Source of the DNA: Cellulomonas fimi
Lineage (GTDB): Bacteria; Actinomycetota; Actinomycetes; Actinomycetales; Cellulomonadaceae
Length of the DNA: 64,000 nt
Assembly: GCF_028583725.1 (NCBI RefSeq)
Contig: NZ_CP110680.1
Location: 310,001 to 374,000, forward strand
Direction: 5' to 3'
The translations under genes were made by a program, and so were the position numbers. The notes beneath the pieces were generated by a model that worked only from the letters and a program-made list of their open reading frames with translations, was not told the origin of the DNA and ran no database searches. Of this stretch, positions 43,501 to 52,300 are shown piece after piece (position 1 is the stretch's first letter; the number at the start of each line of letters is the position of its first letter).

Positions 43501-44842
43501 CGTAGTGGCCGACGTCCACCGCGTCGGCGGCGTCGGTCTGCGGGACGCCGTCGACCACGAGCGAGCCCGGCACGAACGTGGTGCCCGTGGGGATCGCGTC
43601 GAAGAAGCGGGAGTCGGCGGCGGTGTCGAGGCCGATGTTCTCGACCGGCACGGTGTACCGCAGCACGTCGCCGGGCACGACCGCACCACCGTCGAGGTCG
43701 ACGACCGACTTGTAGCCGAGCAGCTTCGGGTCGTAGAGCTCGGTCGCGAACGTGACGACGCCCGGGTAGTACTGGTCGCCGTCGGTCGTGAGGGTGATCG
43801 TGGCGCTGGTCGTGCTGTTGCCGAGGATGCCGTCCGCGAGGAACAGGTCGGCGTCGAAGCCGAGCTGGTTGGCGTGGGCGGGGTTGCGCGTCGTGACCTG
43901 CGCGCCGCGCCGCCCGATCGACGAGTTGAACGCGTTGGTCGCGGGGTTCATCGCGTCGGTGACGGTCGTGCCGTTGAGCTGGAACGCGTCGCCCGTCAGC
44001 CCCATGTCGCCCTCGTAGGCGACGGCGCCGAGCGTCGTCTTGACGGGACCGCTCGGCGGGGTGAGGAAGCCGCTCACGGTGAACGTGGGCAGCGGGTCGC
44101 CGCTCGCGACCGAGCCGAACCCGGTGAAGACCGTGAGGTTGCGCGCGGGCGCGGCCGGGTCGGAGACCACGACGACGAGCGACCAGCCCGCGTACTGGTT
44201 GGTCCCGCCCGAGGACGACTGCACGTTCGCGACGGAGTAGGTGCCGCTGCCCGCGGCGCGCACGATCGCGGTGACGTCGAGGTACGACTGGTAGGCGTGG
44301 TCGGGCGAGGAGTCGACCCGGCTCGCGGTGACGGTGCGGTACCCGGCGCCGTCGGGCGCCTTGAACCGCGCGGTCCCGCGCAGCCCGAGGTCCGCGTTGG
44401 TGGCCGACGTCGCGGCCGTCCGGCCCGCCCACGTGAGCGCGGCGAACAGCACGGTGCCGTCGGTGGGCACGGTGACGTCCGACGACGAGGAGTTGAACGT
44501 CAACGCGTCGGCGTCGACGTCGACGAACTGCGACGCGTAGCTGTTGTTCGAGTAGTTGCCCGTCGTGGCGGCCCGCGCGGTGAGGCACGTCGCGGCGCCC
44601 GTGCCGGTCGTCGGGTTGCACGACATGAGCGTGTTCGCGGCGAGCAGCACGTCGCCGTTGGTGTTCGCGGAGAACACGGGCTCGAACGCGCGGTACGTCG
44701 CGGCGGCGGCGGGGCTCGCGAGGCCGAGGGCCGTGAGCGGGGCGAGGAGCAGCGTGACGAGCACCGCGAGGGCGGTCGTGCGGCGGGCCGGCCGGCGGGC
44801 CCCGGTGGGGGGCGCGGACGGGGCCAGGGGGCCGGTGGGCAT
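40568..44842 (-). CDS. Giant LATTG wall-anchored protein with nine cadherin-like repeats
   Basis: A 1424-residue surface protein. A signal peptide ends near ASPAAAA (about residue 47). Residues 50-370 form an adhesin-like N-terminal region, followed by a DUF11/isopeptide-type domain (GDVLRYTVPVENIGLDTAAD, about 395-540). From about 545 there are nine tandem cadherin/Ig-like domains of about 90 residues, each opening with a PxAVADTA-like motif and holding D(T/A)DxDGDxL calcium-binding-type loops. The C-terminus is LATTG, a membrane helix and RRRRG, fitting class E sortases, which use LAxTG in high-GC actinobacteria. It probably mediates adhesion to cells or polysaccharide. No sortase is encoded in the window. 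ATG 44842 has no good Shine-Dalgarno. Confidence 0.87.
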   Translation of the reverse strand: MPTGPLAPSAPPTGARRPARRTTALAVLVTLLLAPLTALGLASPAAAATYRAFEPVFSANTNGDVLLAANTLMSCNPTTGTGAATCLTARAATTGNYSNNSYASQFVDVDADALTFNSSSSDVTVPTDGTVLFAALTWAGRTAATSATNADLGLRGTARFKAPDGAGYRTVTASRVDSSPDHAYQSYLDVTAIVRAAGSGTYSVANVQSSSGGTNQYAGWSLVVVVSDPAAPARNLTVFTGFGSVASGDPLPTFTVSGFLTPPSGPVKTTLGAVAYEGDMGLTGDAFQLNGTTVTDAMNPATNAFNSSIGRRGAQVTTRNPAHANQLGFDADLFLADGILGNSTTSATITLTTDGDQYYPGVVTFATELYDPKLLGYKSVVDLDGGAVVPGDVLRYTVPVENIGLDTAADSRFFDAIPTGTTFVPGSLVVDGVPQTDAADAVDVGHYDGSENGHVVAHLGAGATSAAGGSIPMTSGTPQHTVSFDVTVDLDATNAQQIVNGAAMTYRGATTYASAASASNVLIDPVVAAPLPGGNRPPVATPHVLTFSPTQSQRAIDVPVLTGDTDPDGDTLTVVAVTDAAGGSVEIRPDGTVRYTPRDDFAGRDVFTYTIQDPGGYRATASVQIEVLNTAPNAVADTATTRGATPVDVDVLVNDDDPNGDTLRLRSAGPTSANGGTVTVLDDDTVTYTPRAGFKGTDTFEYVVEDSRGMTDTAVVTVTVTNNAPVAVADSYTVNTGASRSVALLTNDTDADGDTLGAVLVTGPSHGTLTLNPNGTGTYTSSGSYRGTDSFTYRVSDGTAQSNVVTVTFTVNGAPTAGDDTATVAAGQTSVDVDVLTNDADAEGDLTVTVTGAPAHGTTAVQADGTVRYTPTAGWAGTDRFTYTVTDEGGLTDTAEVVVTVANTPPVAVDDTASTATNTSASHVAVLANDTDVNVTAGVAGQSLRVVSATADRGTVDVETDGTLSVHPPTGFSGTIVVTYTVGDGAGGTDVGELRVTVANGSPSAVADGPVSTPTDRSVLVDVLDNDTDPNTADVLSIVPGSVTTPRDAGGTARGTAVIEDGEVRYTPPTGWAGTVTFTYDVTDGDVTATGTVTVTVANAAPVAVDDTASTPSGTAVTVDVLGDDTDANIPGTDQVLTVTGATADHGATVVVEADGRLTVTPAAGFAGDVTVTYTVSDGAGGTDTGTLVVTVANAAPVVPAVNGTTPYATPVELDLLDGVTDANGDPLTVTVGTPTGADGTTRGTVTVTNGVATYTPPAGYSGTVTFTYTVDDGTDTTTATVTVVVGNAAPVVVKAPTGRSTVRTDAGSAVTVDVLAGVTDPDGGTVTVVDVSQPSSGTVTIVDGKVVYVPAPGFTGTVTFTYTVVDDQGARTTGTVTVEVVDGRAALATTGADVAWVGGAALVLLTLGAALVVVRRRRGVTAA

Positions 44843-44924
44843 GAGGGGGCCACAGCTTTCGTCGGGGAGCAGACCCGCGATGTCTTCGGGGACCTGGACA
44901 AGCGTCCGGTCCCGCGCGCGAATT

Positions 44925-44936
44925 TTGAACCTTCAA
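44925..44936. promoter_or_regulatory. AT-rich inverted repeat upstream of the adhesin gene
   Basis: TTGAA (44925-44929) and TTCAA (44932-44936) flank CC inside the patch AATTTTGAACCTTCAACG, strikingly AT-rich for this genome, 83-94 nt upstream of the adhesin start. A regulator site or the promoter -35/-10 region of the adhesin is likely. The rest of the 233-nt divergent gap shows nothing. Confidence 0.45.
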
Positions 44937-45075
44937 CGACCGACGTCACACGCCGCGTCACCCGTCCGGTCGCGGACAACCGCGACGAACCGTCCTGACC
45001 TGCGCCAACGGCCCACACGTGGACGACCGGCCCACGACGGCGCAGGGTGGACGGACAGGGGGAGAGGACGGACGG

Positions 45076-45765
45076 ATGGACGAGGCGACCGCGGCGGGCG
45101 GCACCCGCGCCGCACCCGTCGACTGGGCGGTCCCGCCGGGCCCGCGCGACTGGCTGTTCGGCACCGGCGCGACGCGCGCGGAACGCGGAGTCGTGTGGGC
45201 GACGACGGCGCTCGCGGTCGGCGTCCTGGTGCTGACCGCACCCGACGACTGGTCCTGGCTCACGTGGGCCGTCGTGCTGCTCGTCGCGCTCGACGTGACC
45301 GGCGGCGTCGCGGCCAACGCCCTCGGCTCCGCCAAGCGGCTGTACCACTCCCCGCTCGCGCCGCCCGTGACCCGGCTCGACCGCGTGCTGCACGACCACG
45401 TCGCGTTCACCGCGCTGCACGTCCACCCGTTCGTCCTCGCCGCCGTCGTGCCCGACGCGACGTGGGTGTGGGCGCTGTGGTGGTACCTCGTGCCGGTCGC
45501 GGGCGTCATCGTCGTCCGGTCCGTCCCCGCCTACCTCGAGCGGCCCGTCGCGCTCGGGTTCGCGACCGTCGCGCTCGTCGCGGCCCCCATCGCGGGAACG
45601 CCCGAGGGCCTCGCGTGGTTCGGACCTGTGATGGTGCTGAAGCTCGTCGTCGCGCACGCCGTCCGGGAGGAGCCGTACCGGCCGGCGGTGCGCACCGGCG
45701 ACGTCGGCCCGGGGTCCGCCCCCGGGGGCACGCCCGACGCCGCTCAGGGTCCGACCAGGGCCTGA
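45076..45765 (+). CDS. Integral membrane protein, unknown function
   Basis: A 229-residue protein with about six membrane helices from residue 45 on (VVWATTALAVGVLVLTA, WLTWAVVLLVALDVTGGVAAN, FTALHVHPFVLAAVVP, WALWWYLVPVAGVIVV, PVALGFATVALVAAPIAG). The motif RLDRVLHDHVAFTALHVHPF contains four His that could bind metal or heme. I do not recognise the family. ATG 45076 has GGAGAGG 9-15 nt upstream. Its last codons carry an 11-bp-spaced direct repeat that may regulate the ABC genes. Confidence 0.7.
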   Translation: MDEATAAGGTRAAPVDWAVPPGPRDWLFGTGATRAERGVVWATTALAVGVLVLTAPDDWSWLTWAVVLLVALDVTGGVAANALGSAKRLYHSPLAPPVTRLDRVLHDHVAFTALHVHPFVLAAVVPDATWVWALWWYLVPVAGVIVVRSVPAYLERPVALGFATVALVAAPIAGTPEGLAWFGPVMVLKLVVAHAVREEPYRPAVRTGDVGPGSAPGGTPDAAQGPTRA

Positions 45766-45771
45766 CCAGGG
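45745..45771. promoter_or_regulatory. Three CAGGG direct repeats at 11-bp spacing
   Basis: CAGGG occurs at 45745, 45756 and 45767, the last two within ACCAGGG. An exact 11-bp period puts the copies on one DNA face, as in OmpR/PhoP-type response-regulator boxes. They lie about 120-145 nt upstream of the ABC transporter start. Confidence 0.45.
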
Positions 45772-45887
45772 ACGTCACCGATGTCCCCGACCCCGCCGCA
45801 CGAGGATCATCGTCCGTGGCGGGCACGCGTCGGCGTGCCGTGAGGTGAGCACGGACGTCGGACGACGTGCGGGGAGAGGCGGAGGAC

Positions 45888-46682
45888 ATGACGAGGGACA
45901 CGACCCCGATCGCGAGCGCGCGCGGGCTGGTCAAGACGTACGGCAGGGGCGACACCGCGGTGCACGCCCTCGCAGGGGTCGACGTCGACTTCGGCCGCGG
46001 CGAGCTCACGGCGATCATGGGGCCGTCCGGGTCCGGCAAGTCGACCCTCATGCACTGCATGGCGGGGCTCGACCGCACCGACGCGGGCACGGTCGTCGTC
46101 GACGGGCTCGAGGTGTCCGGCATGAACGAGCGGCGCCTCACGAAGCTGCGCCGCGACCGCCTCGGGTTCGTCTTCCAGGCCTTCAACCTCGTGCCCACCC
46201 TGACCGCGCTCGAGAACATCACGCTGCCCCTCGACATCGCGCGGCGACCCGTCGACCGCGCCCACCTCGACACCGTCGTGCGCGCCGTCGGTCTCGCGGA
46301 CCGCCTCGACCACAAGCCGTCCGAGCTGTCCGGCGGGCAGCAGCAGCGCGTCGCGTGCGCGCGCGCCCTCGTCACCCGGCCCGCGGTCGTGTTCGCCGAC
46401 GAGCCGACCGGCAACCTCGACTCCACGTCGTCGGCCGAGGTGCTCGGCTTCCTGCGCCGGTCCGTCGACGAGCTCGGGCAGTCCGTCGTCATGGTCACCC
46501 ACGACCCGACCGCCGCGTCGTACGCGCACCGCGTGCTGTTCCTCGCCGACGGGCGCCTCGTGGGGGAGGTCGTCGACCCGACCGCCGACTCGGTGCTCGC
46601 GGCACTCGCGGCGCTGCGCCCGGCGCGTCCGGCCACCTCGAACGGCACGCCCGTGGCGGCCGTCCAGCCCGCGGCCCTCTGA
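45888..46682 (+). CDS. ABC transporter ATP-binding protein (LolD/MacB type)
   Basis: A 264-residue ATPase of the macrolide-exporter/lipoprotein-release class. Walker A GPSGSGKST is at 45-53, Q-loop FVFQAFNLVPTLTALENI, signature LSGGQQQR, Walker B VVFADEPTGNLD and the H-loop VMVTHDP. It powers the FtsX-domain permease encoded directly downstream (TGATG, one-nt overlap). ATG 45888 is preceded by GGCGGAGGAC. Such pairs in actinobacteria often respond to cell-wall antibiotics through two-component systems, but no such system is adjacent. Confidence 0.95.
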   Translation: MTRDTTPIASARGLVKTYGRGDTAVHALAGVDVDFGRGELTAIMGPSGSGKSTLMHCMAGLDRTDAGTVVVDGLEVSGMNERRLTKLRRDRLGFVFQAFNLVPTLTALENITLPLDIARRPVDRAHLDTVVRAVGLADRLDHKPSELSGGQQQRVACARALVTRPAVVFADEPTGNLDSTSSAEVLGFLRRSVDELGQSVVMVTHDPTAASYAHRVLFLADGRLVGEVVDPTADSVLAALAALRPARPATSNGTPVAAVQPAAL

Positions 46683-49228
46683 TGGGACGCGTCGCGCTGC
46701 GCGGGATCCGCGCGCACACGGTGCGGTTCCTGCTGTCGCTGCTGGCCGTCGCGCTCGGCGTCGCGTTCGTCGCGGGCACGTTCGCGCTGCGGACCATGAT
46801 GTCGTCGACCTTCGACGGCATCGTCGACGCCGCCGCCCCCGCCGACGCCTACGTCCGCGTCCAGCAGGCCGAGGGGTCGTCCGTCGTGACCGGAACGGCC
46901 ACCGCCACGGGCGAGAGCGTGCCGCGGGACCTCGTCGCCGAGGTCGCGGACGTCGACGGCGTCGCGCACGCCGTCGCCGGCGTCCAGGGCCCGATCGTGC
47001 TCGTCGGCGCCGACGGCACCGCCGTGCAGAGCACCCAGGCACCGTCCTTCGCCGTCATGTACGTGCCCGACGACCCGTCGCTCGACGTCGTCGAGGGCCG
47101 CGGCCCCGAGCGCCCGGGCGAGGTCGCGCTGGAGTCGGCCACGCTCGACTCCTCCGGCCTGGCCGTGGGCGACACGACCGACGCCGTGCTGGGCGGCGAG
47201 GTCGTGCCCGTGGAGGTCGTCGGCCGCGTCGACCTGGGCGGGCCGATGGCCGGCGCGACGATCGTGCTGGTCGACGCGCAGACCGGGCTCGACGTGCTCG
47301 CGCCCGACGGCGGCGTCGGCGACATCGCCGTGTACGCCGCGGAGGGCACGACCGTCGCACAGCTCGTCGACCGTCTCGAACCGCTGGCCGGCGACGGCCT
47401 GGAGGTCGTCACGGGCGACGCGCTGCGGGCCGAGAACAAGGAGGAGATCGCGAGCCAGCTCGGGTTCGTCACGACGTTCCTGCTGGTCTTCGCCGGGATC
47501 GCGCTGTTCGTCGGCGCGTTCATCATCTCCAACACGTTCGCGATGTCGGTCCGGCAGCGCATGCGCGAGCTCGCGCTGCTGCGCGCCGTCGGGGCGTCGC
47601 CGCTGCAGGTGTTCGCGTCGGTGCTCGTGCAGGCCGCCGTCGTCGGCCTGGTCGGTTCCGCGGTCGGCATCGCGGGCGGGCTCGGGCTCGTGTCCGGGCT
47701 GCGCGTCGCGCTCGGCACGGCCGGCATGGACCTCGTCGGCGACATCCCCGTCGACGCCACCACGATCGTCGTGTCGCTCGTCGTCGGCACCGTCGTCAGC
47801 GTCCTCGCGGCCGCGCTGCCCGCCCGGCGTGCGGCGCTCGTCCCGCCCGTCGAGGCGATGCGCGACGACGTCACGACCCCCGAGCGGTCGCTGCGCTGGC
47901 GGGCCGTCGGCGGCCTCGCCGTCGCCCTCCTGGGCGGGGCCGCGCTGACCGTCGCGATGCTGCGGCCGGAGGCCGACAGCGCCGAGGTCGCGCTCGGCGT
48001 CGGTGCGGCGGGCGTGCTCGTCGGCGTCCTCATGCTGTCACCCGTCGTGGCGCGCACGGTCGTCGGGCTGCTCGCGTGGCCGTTCGTGCGGCTGCTGCGA
48101 CCCGTGGGGCGGCTCGCGCGCGGCAACGTCGTGCGCAACCCGCGTCGCACGGCGAACACCGCGGGCGCGCTCATGATCGGGATGGCGCTCGTCGGCGCCG
48201 TCTCCGTCATCGCGGTGACCGCGCAGCAGTCCGTCTCCGGCGTCGTCGAGGCGCAGACCAACGCCGACGTCGTGGTGCGGTCCGCGACGAACGTCATCCC
48301 CGCCGGTGCCGTCGCCGACGTCGCCGCGCTGCCCGAGGCGGGCCGGTCCGACGCGATCGCGTTCGCGCCGCTCGCGGTGTCGAGCGGGGACGACGCGCCC
48401 GCCGTGCAGTACGTCGTCGGCGTCGACGACGGGACCCTCAACGGGTCGGTCGAGGTCGAGGTCGTCGACGGCACGCTCGACACGCTCGGCGCCGGGCAGG
48501 TCGCCGTCCAGGAGGCCGCCGCGGAGGACCACGGCTGGGGCGTCGGGGACACGATCACCGTCGGCGGCACGGACGGCCCGCAGGACCTCACCGTCACGGC
48601 CGTCTTCACCACGAACGTCCTCGGCTCGCCGCTCGTCGTCGACCAGCAGGTCCTCGACGGCCTCGTCGCGCCCGCGCAGCAGCAGGTCGACACGATCCTC
48701 GTGTCCGCCGCGTCGGGCGTCAGCGCCGCCGCGCTGCAGGAGGCCGTCGCCGACACCGTCGCGCCGTACGTCGTGGTGTCCGTCCTCACGCGTGACGAGT
48801 TCGTGTCGAGCCTGGCCGACCAGGTCAACCAGGTGCTCGTCATCCTCTACGCGCTGCTCGGGCTGTCCGTCGTCATCGCGGTCCTCGGCATCGTCAACAC
48901 GCTCGCGCTGTCCGTGATCGAGCGGACCCGCGAGATCGGGCTGCTGCGCGCGGTCGGCCTCGGCCGGCTCCAGCTCGCCGGGACCGTGACCGTCGAGTCG
49001 GTGCTCACGGCCGTCTTCGGGACCGTCCTCGGGCTGGCCGTCGGGGTCGCGCTCGCCGCGACCCTGCCGACGGTGTTCGCCGACGAGGGGCTCTCGCAGC
49101 TCGCCGTGCCGTGGGCGAACCTGGGCGGGATGGTCGCGCTCGCGGTCGTCGTCGGGGTGCTCGCGGCGCTGTGGCCCGCGACGCGGGCGGCCCGGCTCAA
49201 GGTGCTGGACGCCGTCGCGTACGAGTGA
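46682..49228 (+). CDS. FtsX-domain ABC transporter permease
   Basis: An 848-residue permease built of two MacB_PCD-plus-FtsX units. The first membrane helix is at residues 14-35 (FLLSLLAVALGVAFVAGTFAL), an extracytoplasmic domain follows to about 260, then three helices (around 265-400, with FAMSVRQRMRELALLRAVGA). The second half repeats this: helix at about 495, periplasmic-like domain, three helices from about 720 (LSVIERTREIGLLRAVGLGR). It acts by mechanotransmission with the ATPase upstream rather than by classical transport; substrate unknown. It ends with AARLKVLDAVAYE, a usual family terminus. Confidence 0.93.
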   Translation: MGRVALRGIRAHTVRFLLSLLAVALGVAFVAGTFALRTMMSSTFDGIVDAAAPADAYVRVQQAEGSSVVTGTATATGESVPRDLVAEVADVDGVAHAVAGVQGPIVLVGADGTAVQSTQAPSFAVMYVPDDPSLDVVEGRGPERPGEVALESATLDSSGLAVGDTTDAVLGGEVVPVEVVGRVDLGGPMAGATIVLVDAQTGLDVLAPDGGVGDIAVYAAEGTTVAQLVDRLEPLAGDGLEVVTGDALRAENKEEIASQLGFVTTFLLVFAGIALFVGAFIISNTFAMSVRQRMRELALLRAVGASPLQVFASVLVQAAVVGLVGSAVGIAGGLGLVSGLRVALGTAGMDLVGDIPVDATTIVVSLVVGTVVSVLAAALPARRAALVPPVEAMRDDVTTPERSLRWRAVGGLAVALLGGAALTVAMLRPEADSAEVALGVGAAGVLVGVLMLSPVVARTVVGLLAWPFVRLLRPVGRLARGNVVRNPRRTANTAGALMIGMALVGAVSVIAVTAQQSVSGVVEAQTNADVVVRSATNVIPAGAVADVAALPEAGRSDAIAFAPLAVSSGDDAPAVQYVVGVDDGTLNGSVEVEVVDGTLDTLGAGQVAVQEAAAEDHGWGVGDTITVGGTDGPQDLTVTAVFTTNVLGSPLVVDQQVLDGLVAPAQQQVDTILVSAASGVSAAALQEAVADTVAPYVVVSVLTRDEFVSSLADQVNQVLVILYALLGLSVVIAVLGIVNTLALSVIERTREIGLLRAVGLGRLQLAGTVTVESVLTAVFGTVLGLAVGVALAATLPTVFADEGLSQLAVPWANLGGMVALAVVVGVLAALWPATRAARLKVLDAVAYE

Positions 49229-49375
49229 GCCGGACGACCCGGACCGTGGCGGTACGTCCCGCCCGGTCCGGGTCGTGCGGTGCATCCGACGCTGTGCGAT
49301 GGTCGAGTCACGTGCCCCGAGCAGCGCGCGGCACGGCGGGTCGACGTCGGCCTCCGGCCCGCAGGGGGAGGAGTC

Positions 49376-52300
49376 GTGCGCCGTCTGCCCGTCGCCGCCG
49401 TGGTCCTGGCGGCGGTGCTCGCCGCGGTGGGGCTCGTCGCGTCGCCCGCCGCCGCGCAGGTCGACCCCGACGTCACCGGTCGGCTGTCCCTGTTCAAGCG
49501 CATCGAGAACCTCGACACGGGGGCGAGCGAGGGCCGCCGCGAGCTGTGGACGATGACCGCGGTCAACACCGAGGACCCGGCGTACACGTTCACCGGCGAC
49601 GGCCTCAACGGCGTGCAGTCGCTCGTCGTGCCCGCGGGCGACTACACGATCAGCGAGTCCGGCGGCGTCCCGGGGTACGCGTTCGTGAGCTGGGACTGCG
49701 GCGCCGCGGGGACGTTCACCGACCCGACGCCCACGATCACCGTCCCCGCCGACGGCACCGTCACGTGCACCGTCCGCAACGACGCGATCCAGCCGAGCCT
49801 CACGCTGCGCAAGGTCGTGACCGGGGGCCCCGCGTCGCCCACCGCGTGGACCCTCACCGCGCAGGGGCCCACGACCGTCACCGGCGCGGGGACGGCGACC
49901 GGCCCGGTGCGGATCGGCGAGTACCAGCTCGCCGAGACCGGTGGCCCGTCGGGGTACACCGCGGGCGACTGGGTGTGCACCGGCGGCACGCAGACCGGCC
50001 CGTCGAGCGTCGTGGTGTCGCTCGGCCAGGACGTCGAGTGCGTCGTCACCAACGCACGGTCCGAGCCGACGCCGCACCTCGTCACGCTGCGCAAGGAGGT
50101 CGTCGGCGGCCCGGCCACCACCGCGGACTTCCTGCTGTCCGGGACGGGGCCGCCCGGGACGGTGCAGGGCGTCTCCGGGTCCCCGAGCGTCACGGAGGTC
50201 CCCGTCCCGTCGGGGACGTACACGCTCGCCGAGACCGCGACGACCCCCGTCGCGCAGGCCGGGTACACGTCGTCCGGGTGGTCCTGCACCGGGGGAACCG
50301 TCAGCGGCAGCACGCTGACCCTGACCGACGGCGACGGCGACGCGGTCTGCACCGTCACCAACACGTGGACGGGCGGCACGCTCACGCTCGTCAAGGACGT
50401 GATCGGCGGCACCGTCGTCCCGGGGGCGTGGACGCTGACGGCGGCCGGTCCCGTCACCGTGACGGGCCGCAGCGGGCAGCCCGCAGTCACGTCCGTCCCG
50501 GTTCCCGCGGGGACGTACACGTTGAGCGAGAGCGGCCCGGCGAACTACGTCGCGTCGCCCTGGGTCTGCTCGTCCGGGGGGACCGGCACCGACCAGGTCG
50601 CCGTCGCGACCGGCGCCGAGGTCACCTGCACGATCACCAACACCATCGAGGACGCGAGCCTCACGCTCGTCAAGCAGGTCGTCGGCGGGCCTGCGACGCT
50701 CGACGACTTCACGCTCCGCGCCGTCAGCGACCAAGGCGTCGTCGTGGTCGGCACGTCCGGCTCCGACGCCGTCACGCAGGTGGAGGTCGAGACCGGCCAG
50801 ACGTGGTCGCTGGGCGAGGACCCGGTCCCCGGGTACACCGCGAGCGCCTGGACCTGCACCGGGGCGTCGGCGGTCGGCGACCAGGTGACGATCGTCGACC
50901 CGGTCGACGTGGTCTGCACCGTCACGAACACGTGGACCGGCGGCACCCTCACGCTCGTCAAGGAGGTCGAGGGCAGCGGCACGCCGCCGAGCACGTGGCT
51001 GCTCACCGCGACCGGTCCGGCGAGCCTCGCCGGCCGCAGCGGCGCGCCCGCCGTGACGGCCGTCGACGTGCCACCCGGCGACTACGTGCTGAGCGAGTCG
51101 GTCGTCGCCGGCTTCACCGCGTCCGCCTGGGACTGCGGTGCCGCGCCGCTCGCGGGCTCGGTCGTCACCGTCGGGCCGGGCGCGGACGTGACCTGCACGA
51201 TCACGAACACCGCGACGCAGCCCCACCTCACGCTCGTGAAGGTCGTCGACAACAGCGCGGGCGGCACCCTCGCACCCGACGACTTCACGCTGACCGCCGC
51301 CGGGCCCGTGACCGTCGTCGGCCAGACCGGCGACCCGTCCGTGACCGTCGCCGCGGTCGTCCCCGGCACGTACGACCTGAGCGAGACGCCCGACCCGGTC
51401 GCCGGGTACGACGCGTCGTCGTGGATCTGCTCCTTCGGCGTGGGCGGTCTGCCCAGCGTCGGCGACACCGTGACGATCCCCGCGACGAACCTCGACGGCT
51501 CGCCGTTCACCGAGGACGTGCAGTGCACGATCGTCAACACCGCGCAGTCGCCCCGCCTCACGCTGGCCAAGACCGTCGACAACACCGGCGGCGGGCCCGC
51601 CGCGCCGACGGCGTGGACGCTCCTCGCGATCGGTGACCAGGACCTGCTCGTCGGCAGCACCGGCACCGTGTCCGTGACCGGCGTGCCCGTGCGTGTCGGG
51701 TCGTACCGCCTGCTCGAGCTCGGCCCGCCGTTCTACGCGCTGGAGGGCTGGACGTGCGTCGACGCGGACGGCGCGACCGTGCCCGTCGTCGGCGGCGACG
51801 TGACGCTCGACCTCGGCGACGACGTGACCTGCACCGCCGCGAACCGGTGGACGCGCGCGCAGGTCACGCTGCAGAAGGTCGTCGACGGCGGCGTCGCCTC
51901 CCCGGCCGACTGGACGCTCGTCGCCTCGGCGCCCGGCACCGGGGCGGTCTCCGGCACGTCGGGCGTGCAGGGCGTCCTGCCCGCGGGGACGTACGCGCTG
52001 GCCGAGGTGCCGCAGACCGTCGTCGCCGAGCGGGGCTATGAGCTCGCCGCGTGGGACTGCGGGCCCGACCACCCCGTGACCGGCGGCACCGTGACGCTCG
52101 CCGAGAACGACGTCGTCACCTGCACCGTCACGAACACGTGGATCGGCGGCACGCTCACGCTGCAGAAGGCCGTGCTCGGCGGCGACGCGCAGCCCGCCGA
52201 CTTCACGCTCCTCGCCAGCGGCACCGGCGGCTCGTGGCAGGGACCCGCCGGCAGCGCGGCCGTGACCGACGTCCCCGTGGTGCCAGGCGTGTACGCGCTC

